A DNA stretch of 48,172 nucleotides from an uncultured Lachnospiraceae bacterium (GCA_910586725.1 CAJUJL010000022.1:1-48172), one strand, 5' to 3'. Counted from the first letter of the stretch, positions 17,447 to 26,520 are shown. The notes: generated by a model not told the origin, from the sequence alone. Numbers and translations are program-made.

Positions 17447-18151
17447 ATGGAGTTTATAATCTATGAGGATGCGCATCTTCTGCTTGTTCATAAACCCGCG
17501 GGCATTCCGGTGCAGACAAAGTCCCTAAGCCAAAAAGACATGGTTTCCATACTCAAAAATTACAGGGCGCAAAAAGGCGAGGAACCTTATATTGCTGTTG
17601 TTCACAGGCTGGACCAGCCGGTGGAAGGTCTGCTTTTACTGGCCAGGACAGCGCAGGCCGCGGCGCAGTTAAGCGAACAGTTCCAAAAGCGCATGGTAGA
17701 CAAGTATTACCGCGCGGTCGTATACAATGAAAGGAATGCGCCGCTGTCTGCCGGAGAGAGCGGCAGATTAACGGATTATCTATGGAAAGATCCGAAGCAG
17801 AATCTTTCCATGGCAGTAAGCGAAGGGACAAAAGGCGCCAGAAAAGCTGTTTTGCAATATCGCGTCTTAAAAATAAAAGACAGGTTTGCCGAATTGTCCG
17901 TTTTGCTTGAAACGGGCAGACATCACCAGATCCGCGTGCAGATGGCCAATGCAGGGCTTCCTTTGGCCGGGGACCTTAAGTACGGATGGACGGATGATGT
18001 GATGTTCCAGGGCACGGCAAAACATCCCGCGCTGTGTGCGGATCAGATTTCTTTTATTCATCCGATAACCAAACAAAAAATGGAATTTCACACAAAACCG
18101 CAAAATCCCATTTTCCAATTGTTGCAGGAACATCCAGACATATCTTCCTGA
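17447..18151 (+). CDS. RluA-family RNA pseudouridine synthase
   Basis: This is a cytosolic enzyme of 234 aa that would isomerise uridine to pseudouridine in rRNA or tRNA. The catalytic Asp is D56 in VVHRLDQPVEGLLLLA, the family's HRLD motif, although the usual HRLDxxTSG is here HRLDQPVEG. GRHHQIRVQ and AGDLKYG also match. There is no N-terminal S4 domain, unlike RluD, so it resembles the shorter RluA and TruC-like members and the exact target site is uncertain. It starts three bases after the response regulator stop, an arrangement that suggests co-transcription rather than shared function. Confidence 0.9.
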   Translation: MEFIIYEDAHLLLVHKPAGIPVQTKSLSQKDMVSILKNYRAQKGEEPYIAVVHRLDQPVEGLLLLARTAQAAAQLSEQFQKRMVDKYYRAVVYNERNAPLSAGESGRLTDYLWKDPKQNLSMAVSEGTKGARKAVLQYRVLKIKDRFAELSVLLETGRHHQIRVQMANAGLPLAGDLKYGWTDDVMFQGTAKHPALCADQISFIHPITKQKMEFHTKPQNPIFQLLQEHPDISS

Positions 18152-18201
18152 CAGAATCTTTATGCGTACATAAAAACTTGTGCGGCGCGCATAATTTTCC
18201 T

Positions 18202-19212
18202 ATGAAGAAGATTAAAACAATGGAAACGGGAACGAAAATTGTCAAAATGTCAGCTGTAACGGCGGCAGTCTATTTGGGAATGAAATTTGTTTTCCCGGTA
18301 GCGCTGCCGTTTTTGATTGCGCTGGCGCTGGCGCGTATGCTGTATCCCCTTGCAAAAGCGCTGGAAAAAAAGATGCGGTTTCGCAGGGAACTGGCGCGCT
18401 TTACGGCGTATGGCGCTCTGCTTGCCGGTATCGGGGCAATTGCAGGGGGACTGTTGTATTTGTGTTATTTTATGGGAAGCCAATGCCTGAATAATATGGA
18501 TTCTATTCTTGAGAGCGCGGACAGCATATTTTGTGAGAGCTGTGACAAGCTGGAAGAGCTGTCGGGATTTAAGACGGAAGATATTCAAAGAACAATACAA
18601 AAAGAAGCGTCTTCTTTGGCCGAAGGCGCGGTTTCTTATTCCAAAGACGCGGGCTGGTATATGATGGGCCTTCTGGCAAAAATATTTGTGATTCTGATTG
18701 CGGCATTTCTGATTCTGAATGACTACGAAAAAATAATCGGAGGTATCAAAAAAACACAGACGGGAAGATATGCAATTGAAATGCTCAAAGGAATCAAAGG
18801 GGCTTCCTGGGCCTATCTGCGCGCGCAGCTGTGCATTATGGGAATTGTGACGGCAATCTGTATCGGGGGATTGTTTTTGCTTGGAATACCGTATGCTTTT
18901 TGGGCAGGGCTGGCAATTGGGATATGCGACGCCCTGCCGGTTTTGGGAACAGGCACGATCTTTGTGCCATGGGCTTTATTTGAAATTTTGTTTGGAAGGT
19001 ACCAAAATGCGCTGGGATTTTTTGTGATTTATTTTATCTGTAATTTTATCCGCCAGGTTTTAGAACCGCGCATGGTGGGACAGAGCCTGGGAGTGCCGCC
19101 CCTCGCGGTATTAATCAGTATCTATGTCGGCATATACGTATACGGCGGTTCCGGCGTTTTGCTCGGACCGATCTCTGCCCTGGTTATTTATGAGGTTTAT
19201 AAGTCTTTTTGA
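18202..19212 (+). CDS. AI-2E family (PerM/YtvI-type) membrane permease
   Basis: This is an integral membrane protein of about 336 aa with hydrophobic segments near the N-terminus (PVALPFLIALALARMLYP), two further pairs, and the family's C-terminal block (IGICDALPVLGTGTIFVPWA, then EPRMVGQSLGVPPLAVLIS). Members are possible exporters or ion antiporters; substrate is unknown here. The start is uncertain because no clear ribosome site precedes ATG 18202; ATG 18220 is an alternative. The frame stays open upstream into the pseudouridine synthase gene, but that extension is polar and unlike the family. It is probably the last gene of the two-component operon, since a new promoter follows. Confidence 0.85.
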   Translation: MKKIKTMETGTKIVKMSAVTAAVYLGMKFVFPVALPFLIALALARMLYPLAKALEKKMRFRRELARFTAYGALLAGIGAIAGGLLYLCYFMGSQCLNNMDSILESADSIFCESCDKLEELSGFKTEDIQRTIQKEASSLAEGAVSYSKDAGWYMMGLLAKIFVILIAAFLILNDYEKIIGGIKKTQTGRYAIEMLKGIKGASWAYLRAQLCIMGIVTAICIGGLFLLGIPYAFWAGLAIGICDALPVLGTGTIFVPWALFEILFGRYQNALGFFVIYFICNFIRQVLEPRMVGQSLGVPPLAVLISIYVGIYVYGGSGVLLGPISALVIYEVYKSF

Positions 19213-19213
19213 C

Positions 19214-19243
19214 TTGACAAATCAAAAATCAGCAGTCCATAAT
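19214..19243 (+). promoter_or_regulatory. SigmaA-type promoter for proS
   Basis: Consensus TTGACA (19214-19219) is followed 18 bases later by CATAAT (19238-19243). The leader of about 35 bases is too short for a T-box, so proS is not under T-box control here. Confidence 0.65.
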
Positions 19244-19284
19244 AGTACTGCCAGAATAATTAAACATAGAAAGGAATAAAGACC

Positions 19285-20727
19285 ATGGCTAAAGAGAAGA
19301 AATTAGTGGAAGCGATTACCTCCATGGAAGAGGATTTCGCGCAATGGTATACGGATGTGGTAAAAAAAGCGGAATTAATCGATTATTCCTCTGTGAAAGG
19401 ATGCATGATCCTTAAACCGGACGGGTATGCAATCTGGGAAAACATCCAGGCGGAGCTGGACAGACGATTCAAGGAAACCGGAGTGGAAAATGTATATATG
19501 CCGATGTTCATTCCGGAAAGTCTATTAAATAAAGAAAAAGACCATGTGGAAGGATTTGCCCCCGAAGTGGCGTGGGTGACGCATGGCGGAGCCAATCCGC
19601 TGCAGGAGAGGCTTTGCGTTCGCCCGACTTCAGAGACGCTTTTTTGTGACTTCTATAAAAATGTAATTCAATCTTACCGGGATTTGCCGAAACTGTACAA
19701 TCAATGGTGTTCCGTCGTAAGATGGGAAAAAGAAACAAGGCCGTTTCTGCGTTCGAGAGAATTTTTATGGCAGGAAGGGCATACGGCGCATGCAACAGCA
19801 GAAGAAGCGGAAGAAAGAACGGTTCAGATGCTGCATGTCTATGCGGATTTTTGTGAAGAGACGCTTGCAATTCCGGTTGTACGCGGCAGAAAGACGGAAA
19901 AAGAGAAGTTTGCCGGAGCGGAGGCGACGTACACAATAGAAGCGTTGATGCATGACGGCAAGGCGCTTCAGTCCGGTACGAGCCATAATTTTGGAGACGG
20001 GTTTGCCAGGGCGTTTGGCATCCAGTATACGGATAAGGACAACAAACTGCAATACGTGCATCAGACTTCCTGGGGCATGACGACGCGTCTGATCGGGGCG
20101 GTGATCATGGTGCATGGAGACGATTCGGGCCTGGTTCTTCCTCCGCGGATCGCGCCCGTACAGGCAATGGTGATTCCGATTCAGCAGTATAAAGAAGGCG
20201 TTTTGGAAAAGGCTGCCGAATTAAAAGAACGCTTAAGCGCGGCGGGCGTGCGCGTGAAACTGGACGCTTCGGATAAGAGCCCCGGCTGGAAATTTTCAGA
20301 GCAGGAGATGCGCGGCATTCCGGTAAGGATTGAGCTTGGCCCCAAGGATATGGAAGCCGGCCAGTGCGTCCTGGTACGCAGGGATACCAGGGAAAAGACG
20401 GTTGTTTCATTGGATGAACTGGAAGCAAAGGTGAAAGAGCTTCTGGAAGCGATTCAGAATGATATGTTTGCGCGTGCAAAAGCGCACAGGGACGCGCACA
20501 TCCACGACGCGCACAATTATGAGGAGTTTACGGAAACGGTTCTTCACAAACAGGGCTTTATCCGCGGTATGTGGTGCGGCGAACAGGCGTGTGAAGATAA
20601 AATAAAAGAAGATTTTGCGGCAACCGCAAGATGTATGCCGTTTGACGACCGGCAGGAAATTGCGCAGGTCTGCGTCTGCTGCGGCAGGCCGGCGCATAAG
20701 CTGGTATATTGGGGAAAGGCATATTAA
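19285..20727 (+). CDS. proS: Prolyl-tRNA synthetase, short (archaeal/eukaryote-like) type
   Basis: This class II synthetase (480 aa) charges tRNA-Pro. It lacks the editing insertion of the long bacterial type and matches the short type by length and by its C-terminal zinc-binding-like domain (CGEQACED, then VCVCCGRPAHK) ending in KAY. Class II motifs are visible: motif 2 around VVRWEKETRPFLRSREFLWQ and motif 3 around WGMTTRLIGAVIMVHGDDSG. The start has GAAAGGAATAA upstream. It has its own promoter and is followed 31 bases later by cca, another tRNA-related gene, likely on the same transcript. Confidence 0.96.
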   Translation: MAKEKKLVEAITSMEEDFAQWYTDVVKKAELIDYSSVKGCMILKPDGYAIWENIQAELDRRFKETGVENVYMPMFIPESLLNKEKDHVEGFAPEVAWVTHGGANPLQERLCVRPTSETLFCDFYKNVIQSYRDLPKLYNQWCSVVRWEKETRPFLRSREFLWQEGHTAHATAEEAEERTVQMLHVYADFCEETLAIPVVRGRKTEKEKFAGAEATYTIEALMHDGKALQSGTSHNFGDGFARAFGIQYTDKDNKLQYVHQTSWGMTTRLIGAVIMVHGDDSGLVLPPRIAPVQAMVIPIQQYKEGVLEKAAELKERLSAAGVRVKLDASDKSPGWKFSEQEMRGIPVRIELGPKDMEAGQCVLVRRDTREKTVVSLDELEAKVKELLEAIQNDMFARAKAHRDAHIHDAHNYEEFTETVLHKQGFIRGMWCGEQACEDKIKEDFAATARCMPFDDRQEIAQVCVCCGRPAHKLVYWGKAY

Positions 20728-20758
20728 AGAAATTGATTGCAGATACGGAGCTGGTAAG

Positions 20759-22120
20759 ATGATCATTGCATTGCCAAAGAAGGTCGGCTTTATTATAGAT
20801 ACGCTGACGCAGGCAGGGTATGAGGCGTATGCGGTAGGAGGCTGCATTCGCGACAGTATGATGGGCAGGATTCCGAAAGACTGGGATATTACGACTTCGG
20901 CAAAGCCCCCGGAGGTAAAGGCTGTTTTTCCCAAAACGATCAATACGGGAGAAAAACACGGCACGGTAACGGTAATGGTCGGTCGGGAAGGATTTGAAGT
21001 GACTACATACCGGATTGACGGAGAATACGAAGATTCCAGGCATCCGAAAGAAGTTACGTTTACGCCTGATCTGCTGGAGGATTTGAAACGGCGGGATTTT
21101 ACCATAAATGCCATGGCGTATAACGAGACGGCGGGTCTGGTAGATGCGTTTGACGGTCTAAAAGATCTGGATCGGAAAGTGATTCGCTGTGTGGGAGATT
21201 CCAGACAGCGGTTTGAAGAGGACGCGCTTCGTATGATGCGCGCGGTGCGGTTTGCCGCCGAACTGGGGTTTTCCATTGAAGAATCCACACAGGAAGCGAT
21301 TCGGGAACTTTCGTCCGATCTTGAGAATATCAGCGCGGAGCGCATTCAGGCGGAGCTGGTAAAGATATTAGTATCCCCGCATCCGGAGAGGATGCGCACG
21401 CTGTATGAGCTGGGGATTACCCATGTCATTCTGCCGGAATTTGACGCGATGATGCAAACGGAGCAAAATCATCCGCATCATATGTATTCCGTAGGAGAGC
21501 ATACGGTTGCGGCGTTGCAGCAGATTGCGGACGATAAGGTCTTAAGGCTTGCGATGCTGTTTCATGATGTGGCAAAGCCGTTGTGCAGAACTTCGGGAGA
21601 GGACGGCTTCGATCATTTTTATCATCATCCCAAACTGGGCGGCAGACTGGCGAGGGAAATCATGCGGCGGCTTAAATTTGACAACAATACGACGGACGCG
21701 GTGTGCAGACTCGTTGCGGGGCACGATGATAATCCGCTTCCGGAAGAAAAATATGTCAGGCGGGCGATGGTTCGCATTGGCATCGAAGCATATCCGGCAA
21801 TTTTTGAGATAAAGAAAGCGGACATACTTTCGCAGAGCTGGTACAAGCGCAGTGAAAAGCTGCAATATCTGGAAGAATACCGGGCCTGTTATCTTAGAAT
21901 TATAAAAGCAAAACAATGTTTAACGTTAAAGGAGCTTGCCGTAACCGGAACAGATCTGATCGCAATCGGAATACGGCCGGGTCCTGATCTTGGGAAGCTT
22001 TTACAGGAGCTTTTCGGTGAGGTTTTAGAAGATCCGGATAAGAATACGAAGCCGTATCTGATCGAAAAAGCAAAAACAATTTATAAGCAGGAATTCTATG
22101 GCAAAGGGAGCATAAATTGA
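20759..22120 (+). CDS. cca: CCA-adding tRNA nucleotidyltransferase
   Basis: The enzyme (453 aa) adds or repairs the CCA 3' end of tRNAs. Class II nucleotidyltransferase motifs are present: VGGCIRDSMMGRIPKDWDI carries the GG...RD and the DxD metal ligands, RRDFTINAMAY and EDALRMMRAVRFAAELGF follow. An HD domain (LFHDVAKP, then HHPKLGG and VAGHDD) lies in the C-terminal half, as in many Gram-positive and E. coli enzymes. ATG 20759 has GGAG eight bases upstream; the frame is open further upstream but overlaps proS. Both tRNAs in this window lack an encoded CCA and depend on this activity. Confidence 0.95.
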   Translation: MIIALPKKVGFIIDTLTQAGYEAYAVGGCIRDSMMGRIPKDWDITTSAKPPEVKAVFPKTINTGEKHGTVTVMVGREGFEVTTYRIDGEYEDSRHPKEVTFTPDLLEDLKRRDFTINAMAYNETAGLVDAFDGLKDLDRKVIRCVGDSRQRFEEDALRMMRAVRFAAELGFSIEESTQEAIRELSSDLENISAERIQAELVKILVSPHPERMRTLYELGITHVILPEFDAMMQTEQNHPHHMYSVGEHTVAALQQIADDKVLRLAMLFHDVAKPLCRTSGEDGFDHFYHHPKLGGRLAREIMRRLKFDNNTTDAVCRLVAGHDDNPLPEEKYVRRAMVRIGIEAYPAIFEIKKADILSQSWYKRSEKLQYLEEYRACYLRIIKAKQCLTLKELAVTGTDLIAIGIRPGPDLGKLLQELFGEVLEDPDKNTKPYLIEKAKTIYKQEFYGKGSIN

Positions 22121-22201
22121 AAAGCCCCTTCATATGTTTAAATACACGGAATGTACAAAAACAGTAGATGAAGTGGAAAAGAATCATATGGAGGGGTTTT
22201 T
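22120..22201 (+). promoter_or_regulatory. Long-range hairpin covering the ribosome site of the CotS-like gene
   Basis: AAAAGCCCCTTCATATG (22120-22136) pairs over 17 bases (two G-U) with CATATGGAGGGGTTTTT (22185-22201), leaving a 48-base loop. The 3' arm contains GGAGGGG, the only ribosome site for the GTG start at 22202, and also ends in five Ts. It could therefore end cca transcription or block translation of the next gene. Which it does is inference. Confidence 0.55.
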
Positions 22202-23200
22202 GTGTATAATCGGGAAGAAGAGATTCTGGAACAGTATGAAATTGAAGTAAGAAGCACATCAAAAGGACGCGGAGCCCTGAATTGTGATACGGATAAAGGG
22301 ATTATGCTGTTGAAAGAGTTTCGCGGTTCAAAAGAGAGGGCCGTTTTTTTGTATGATATATTGGAGTTTTTGTCGCAGGAAGGATTTGTGGCGGAAACCG
22401 TAACGCTTTCAAAGGAAAAGGAAGCAATTGTAAAAGATGAGATCAACGACGTTTCGTATATACTGAAAAACTGGTATACCGGAAAAGAGTGCGATGTTAA
22501 AAACAGAGATGATATTATGTCGGCCGTAAAAGAGCTGGCCGTATTTCATAATCTTACCAAAACATACAAGAAAGAAATTCCGGAATTTTTAAAGGCAGAT
22601 AAAAACAGTCTGCTGAATGAATACGAAAAGCATAACAGAGAACTGAACAAAGTGAAAAACTACATACGAAATAAAAACAAAAAAAATGAATTTGAAATGC
22701 TTTTTATGAAAGTATATGAAAACTATAAAAACCAGGCGGCGGAAGCGACGGAGCGTCTGGGACGGCAGATGCAGGATCTGGATGAAACGCTGGCGGATCA
22801 GATGTGGGGACTTTGCCATGGGGATTACAATCAGCACAATGTGATACATTCGCAGGGGGAATGGATTTTGTTGAATTTAGAACAGATGTCGTATGATATT
22901 ATGGTTCTGGATCTTGCCAATTTCATCCGTAAAATTCTGGAAAAATACAATTGGAATACGGGGCTTGGCATAGACATGATTACGGCGTACGACGGCATTC
23001 GAAAATTGCATCCGGAAGAGTTTGAACAGTTATACGTGCGTCTTTCCTATCCTCAGAAGTATTGGAAAATTGCCAATCATTATTCCAGTTCAAGAAAATC
23101 CTGGATTTCGGGGAGAGATATAGAAAAATTAGAGAAAATAATCGAACAGGAGCCACAGAGAAAACAATTTCTGAAAATGTTATTTTGTTTCACAAGCTAG
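22202..23200 (+). CDS. CotS-like spore coat / aminoglycoside phosphotransferase-fold protein
   Basis: The protein (332 aa) has a kinase-like fold of the APH family. The loop CHGDYNQHNV (H206, D208, N213) is the family's catalytic motif. The following metal-binding Asp position reads ILLNLE (N225 instead of Asp). DLANFIRKILEKYNW and YPQKYWKIANHY match the CotS/YutH group found in spore-forming clostridia, where coat association is known from Bacillus CotS; phosphotransfer has not been shown for most. The start is GTG 22202, five bases after GGAGGGG. The central region (about 125-185) is rich in Lys and Asn and probably helical. It lies between cca and a lipoprotein gene, away from other coat genes, and its expression may depend on the hairpin upstream. 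Confidence 0.75.
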   Translation: MYNREEEILEQYEIEVRSTSKGRGALNCDTDKGIMLLKEFRGSKERAVFLYDILEFLSQEGFVAETVTLSKEKEAIVKDEINDVSYILKNWYTGKECDVKNRDDIMSAVKELAVFHNLTKTYKKEIPEFLKADKNSLLNEYEKHNRELNKVKNYIRNKNKKNEFEMLFMKVYENYKNQAAEATERLGRQMQDLDETLADQMWGLCHGDYNQHNVIHSQGEWILLNLEQMSYDIMVLDLANFIRKILEKYNWNTGLGIDMITAYDGIRKLHPEEFEQLYVRLSYPQKYWKIANHYSSSRKSWISGRDIEKLEKIIEQEPQRKQFLKMLFCFTS

Positions 23201-23217
23201 ATAGTTTGTGGTATACT
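23189..23217 (+). promoter_or_regulatory. Promoter for the asparagine-repeat lipoprotein gene
   Basis: TTCACA (23189-23194) and TATACT (23212-23217) are spaced by 17 bases, and the -10 is extended by TGG (TGGTATACT). It overlaps the 3' end of the preceding gene. Confidence 0.55.
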
Positions 23218-23251
23218 CATAGATAGCTTTTAGTAGAAATGGAGAAATAGC

Positions 23252-24646
23252 ATGAAAATACAAAAGAATTATTTTTTTATTATTTTTATGATGGCGGCAG
23301 TGTTTGTTTTGGGCGCATGCGGGCAGCAATCTTCCGGCAGCGGCATTATGCAGGGCAGGATGGGCTCCGGAATGAAACAGCAGAAAGAAGAGACGACGCC
23401 CGAAGAAGAGGAAGAGCCGCAGGAAGAGGACGAATCGAAAGAGGCCGACTTATATATTGTTACAAAAATTGATGCAGAGCAGAAAAAAGCTGACTTTCAG
23501 AAAGTGGAAGGCGGAAGGCAGCTACAGTACGCGTACGATACGGGGACGCGTTTTCTGGATAAATATGGCGACACAAAAGCCATTACTTCATTCCTGCCGG
23601 GAGACGTGGTGGAAATAGAAGTGATAGACAGCAAACAGCAGCTTGTAACGGTGCAGTTGTCGGACCGGGTATGGGTGCATGACGACATTGTAAATTATTC
23701 CGTGGATGAAAGCATACACGCCGTTACGATTGGACAGACCATATATTCTTATAACGCGGATATGGATATTTTTTCCGGAGAAGGCAAAATCGGATTTGCC
23801 GGCATAAGCTCTTCGGATGTGCTCCGGGCTGTCGGAATGGGACAAAAACTGATTTCGCTGGCCGTCACAAAAGGGCACGGTTACCTTGCGCTTGCCAATA
23901 CGAAGCTGTTCGAAGGCAGTTTTATCTGTATTGGAGACAGGATCTTTGAGGAAGTGACGCAGAATATGCAGATTGAAGTGCCGGAAGGCAGTTACCTTGT
24001 GACCGTCGCCAATAAAGGATATGGAGGAAGCAGGGAAATTGCCATAGAACGTGATCAGACGACAAGCCTGAATTTGGACGAATTAAAAGGCGAGGGTCCG
24101 AAAATCTGCAGGGTCACCTTTGATGTGGGCGTGGAGCATGCCATTCTCTGGGTAGACGGGAAAAAGGCGGATTATTCCGCTCCGGTGGAACTTCCGTACG
24201 GCGTTCATACGATTGCGATTGAAGCGGAGGGATTTGATACCATCACCAAAAAGCTTGTGGTGAATTCCGAGAAAGCGGAAATTGAGGTTGCTCTGAACGC
24301 GTCATCGTCGAAAGACGATTCGGAAAAAGAGGAAAAGAAAAATAATAACAACAATAATAACAACAATAATAACAACAATAACGGCAATAATAACAACAAT
24401 AACAACAGCAATAATAACAACAATAACGGCAATAATAACAACAATAATAACAATAATGGCAATAACAACAATAATAATAATAACAATAATTCGTCTGCGG
24501 CCGATTATCTGACGACTTTGTATAATTTGCTTACATCGACCAACCAGGCCAATCAGAACACGAACAACAATAACAACAATACAAACGGAAATGCGGGCAG
24601 CAGCTCAAATTCCGGCGACAGCTATGAGGATTTGAGAGATCAATAA
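23252..24646 (+). CDS. PEGA-domain lipoprotein with poly-asparagine tract
   Basis: The precursor (464 aa) has a lipoprotein signal with lipobox LGAC (Cys near residue 24), so it should be anchored to the outer face of the membrane. A Glu-rich linker (about 46-65) precedes a beta-rich region of unknown type (about 66-275). A PEGA-like domain (about 280-350; ILWVDGKKADYSAPVELPYG, HTIAIEAEGF) follows. Residues 364-413 are 46 Asn, 3 Gly and 1 Ser, coded by AAT/AAC repeats, then a second short Asn run and a polar tail. PEGA domains often occur in wall-associated proteins. The Asn tract may be a flexible spacer. It has its own promoter; phosphoglucomutase starts 18 bases after the stop. Function is otherwise unknown. 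Confidence 0.8.
   Translation: MKIQKNYFFIIFMMAAVFVLGACGQQSSGSGIMQGRMGSGMKQQKEETTPEEEEEPQEEDESKEADLYIVTKIDAEQKKADFQKVEGGRQLQYAYDTGTRFLDKYGDTKAITSFLPGDVVEIEVIDSKQQLVTVQLSDRVWVHDDIVNYSVDESIHAVTIGQTIYSYNADMDIFSGEGKIGFAGISSSDVLRAVGMGQKLISLAVTKGHGYLALANTKLFEGSFICIGDRIFEEVTQNMQIEVPEGSYLVTVANKGYGGSREIAIERDQTTSLNLDELKGEGPKICRVTFDVGVEHAILWVDGKKADYSAPVELPYGVHTIAIEAEGFDTITKKLVVNSEKAEIEVALNASSSKDDSEKEEKKNNNNNNNNNNNNNNGNNNNNNNSNNNNNNGNNNNNNNNNGNNNNNNNNNNSSAADYLTTLYNLLTSTNQANQNTNNNNNNTNGNAGSSSNSGDSYEDLRDQ
24341..24490 (+). repeat. AAT/AAC minisatellite coding for poly-Asn
   Basis: One hundred and fifty bases consist only of AAT and AAC codons, broken by three GGC and one AGC. The first part is three copies of a 12-base unit, AATAATAACAAC, and variants of it recur through the tract. 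Copy-number changes would keep the reading frame. Confidence 0.95.
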
Positions 24647-24664
24647 AAACAAGGGAGGAAAGCC

Positions 24665-26401
24665 ATGAATTACAAAGAAGTGTATGAGGAGTGGATGAGA
24701 AATCCATATTTTGATGAGCAGACCAGAGCGGAATTAAAAGCAATTGCAGAGGATGAAAAAGAAATCGAAGACAGATTTTACAGGGATCTGGAATTTGGCA
24801 CGGCGGGTCTGCGCGGCGTAATTGGCGCAGGGACAAACCGTATGAATCTTTATACGGTCCGCAAAGCGACGCAGGGCCTTGCGAATTATATTAAAAAAAC
24901 GGGCGCGCAGGAGAAGGGCGTTGCAATTGCATACGATTCGAGAAGAATGTCGCCGGAATTTGCAGATGAAGCGGCGCTCTGCCTTGGAGCAAATGGAATC
25001 AAAGCATATGTTTTTGAATCCCTGCGTCCGACGCCGGAGTTGTCTTACGCAGTCAGGAAGTTAAATTGCACGGCCGGCATTAATATAACGGCAAGCCATA
25101 ATCCTGCGGAATATAACGGATATAAAGTCTACTGGGAGGACGGCGCACAGATAACGCCGCCGCATGATCAAAATATTATGGATGAGGTAAAGGCGGTAGA
25201 GGATTATAACCACGTGCTGACGATGGACAAAGAGGACGCCTGCAAGCAGGGGCTGTATTGTTCTATTGGGGAAGATCTGGACCGTTCTTATATGGAAGAG
25301 ATTAAGAAGCTGGTGATTCACCAGGATGCGATTGATGCGGTAACGGATGAACTTAAGATTGTCTACACGCCTCTGCATGGAACAGGCAATATTCCGGTTC
25401 GTACGATACTAAAGGAGCTTGGATTCTCCAATGTATTCGTAGTGAAAGAGCAGGAAGAGCCGGATGGGGACTTCCCGACCGTAGGCTATCCCAATCCGGA
25501 GTCGCCGGCCGCTTATGAGCTTGCTTTGGCGCTTGCCAAAAAAGAAAACGCAGATCTGGTACTGGCGACAGATCCGGACGCAGACCGTCTCGGCGTATAT
25601 GTAAAAGATGGCAAAACCGGGGAATACCACATGCTGACCGGCAATATGTCCGGCTGTCTGATCGGCGATTACATCATCGGACAGACGAAAGCGGTAAAAG
25701 GAGCGCTTCCGGAAGACGGGGCGTTTATTCGTTCTATCGTAACGACGAATCTTGCGGATGCCATCGCCAGACATTATGGCGTAAACTTAATCGAAGTATT
25801 GACCGGATTTAAGTTTATCGGACAGAAAATACTGGAATTTGAAACGACGGGGCAGGGTACGTACCTGTTTGGCATGGAAGAAAGCTACGGCTGTCTGCCG
25901 GGCGTTTACGCAAGAGATAAAGACGCTGTTGCAGCCACGATGTTTTTATGTGAAGCCGCGGCTTTTTATAAGACGCAGGGAAAAACGCTCTGGGATGCGA
26001 TGCTTGAAATTTATGAACGCTACGGGTATTATCAGGATCATGTGGAATCCATTACGTTAAAAGGAATTGAAGGGCTGGAAAAAATCAAGGGCATACTGGA
26101 AACATTAAGATCCAATCCTTTGGCCGAGATTGGAGCATATAAGACGCTGAAATTCAGGGATTATCAGGCGGGCACGATTACAGACGCCGTAACAAAAGAA
26201 GCGGCGCCAACGAATCTTCCGTCTTCGAATGTTTTGTACTATGAGCTGGAAGATGAGGCATGGGTATGCGTTCGTCCGTCCGGTACAGAACCCAAAATAA
26301 AATTTTATATGGGAGTCAAAGGAACGTCTCTGAAAGATTCGATGGAGAAATCGAAAAAACTGGGTCAGGAAGTCTTGAAAATAGTGGATGAATTGATATA
26401 A
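24665..26401 (+). CDS. pgcA: Phosphoglucomutase (alpha-D-phosphohexomutase family)
   Basis: The enzyme (578 aa) interconverts glucose-1-phosphate and glucose-6-phosphate, linking glycolysis to cell-envelope and glycogen sugars. Family motifs are in order: active-site S144 in TASHNPAEYNGYK, metal loop DPDADRLG, sugar-binding GMEESYG, and phosphate-binding RPSGTEPKIKFY. Length matches Bacillus PgcA-type enzymes, and a phosphopentomutase activity cannot be excluded from motifs. GGGAGG precedes ATG. It follows the lipoprotein gene by 18 bases without a terminator, so the two may share a transcript. Confidence 0.93.
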   Translation: MNYKEVYEEWMRNPYFDEQTRAELKAIAEDEKEIEDRFYRDLEFGTAGLRGVIGAGTNRMNLYTVRKATQGLANYIKKTGAQEKGVAIAYDSRRMSPEFADEAALCLGANGIKAYVFESLRPTPELSYAVRKLNCTAGINITASHNPAEYNGYKVYWEDGAQITPPHDQNIMDEVKAVEDYNHVLTMDKEDACKQGLYCSIGEDLDRSYMEEIKKLVIHQDAIDAVTDELKIVYTPLHGTGNIPVRTILKELGFSNVFVVKEQEEPDGDFPTVGYPNPESPAAYELALALAKKENADLVLATDPDADRLGVYVKDGKTGEYHMLTGNMSGCLIGDYIIGQTKAVKGALPEDGAFIRSIVTTNLADAIARHYGVNLIEVLTGFKFIGQKILEFETTGQGTYLFGMEESYGCLPGVYARDKDAVAATMFLCEAAAFYKTQGKTLWDAMLEIYERYGYYQDHVESITLKGIEGLEKIKGILETLRSNPLAEIGAYKTLKFRDYQAGTITDAVTKEAAPTNLPSSNVLYYELEDEAWVCVRPSGTEPKIKFYMGVKGTSLKDSMEKSKKLGQEVLKIVDELI

Positions 26402-26425
26402 ATTCCGAAAAATACTGACTTGTTC

Positions 26426-26454
26426 TTGACAAATATAGGCAAAACAAGTATAAA
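26426..26454 (+). promoter_or_regulatory. Strong SigmaA promoter for the HU gene
   Basis: Perfect TTGACA (26426-26431), 17-base spacer, TATAAA (26449-26454). The leader of about 60 bases ends in AGGAGG. A strong promoter is expected for an abundant nucleoid protein. Confidence 0.85.
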
Positions 26455-26520
26455 TATTCTTGTAGGTAATCGATGAAGACGAGCCTTAATATATGAGAAA
26501 TCCACAGGAGGAATTTTTAA

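Noticed and set aside
19220..19284. T-box leader before proS.
   Set aside because: Only about 35 bases separate the promoter from the start codon and no T-box sequence is seen.
24205..24486. Minus-strand frame coding a poly-leucine protein.
   Set aside because: It is the complement of the AAT/AAC repeat (ATT/GTT read in another phase) inside the lipoprotein gene and has no ribosome site.
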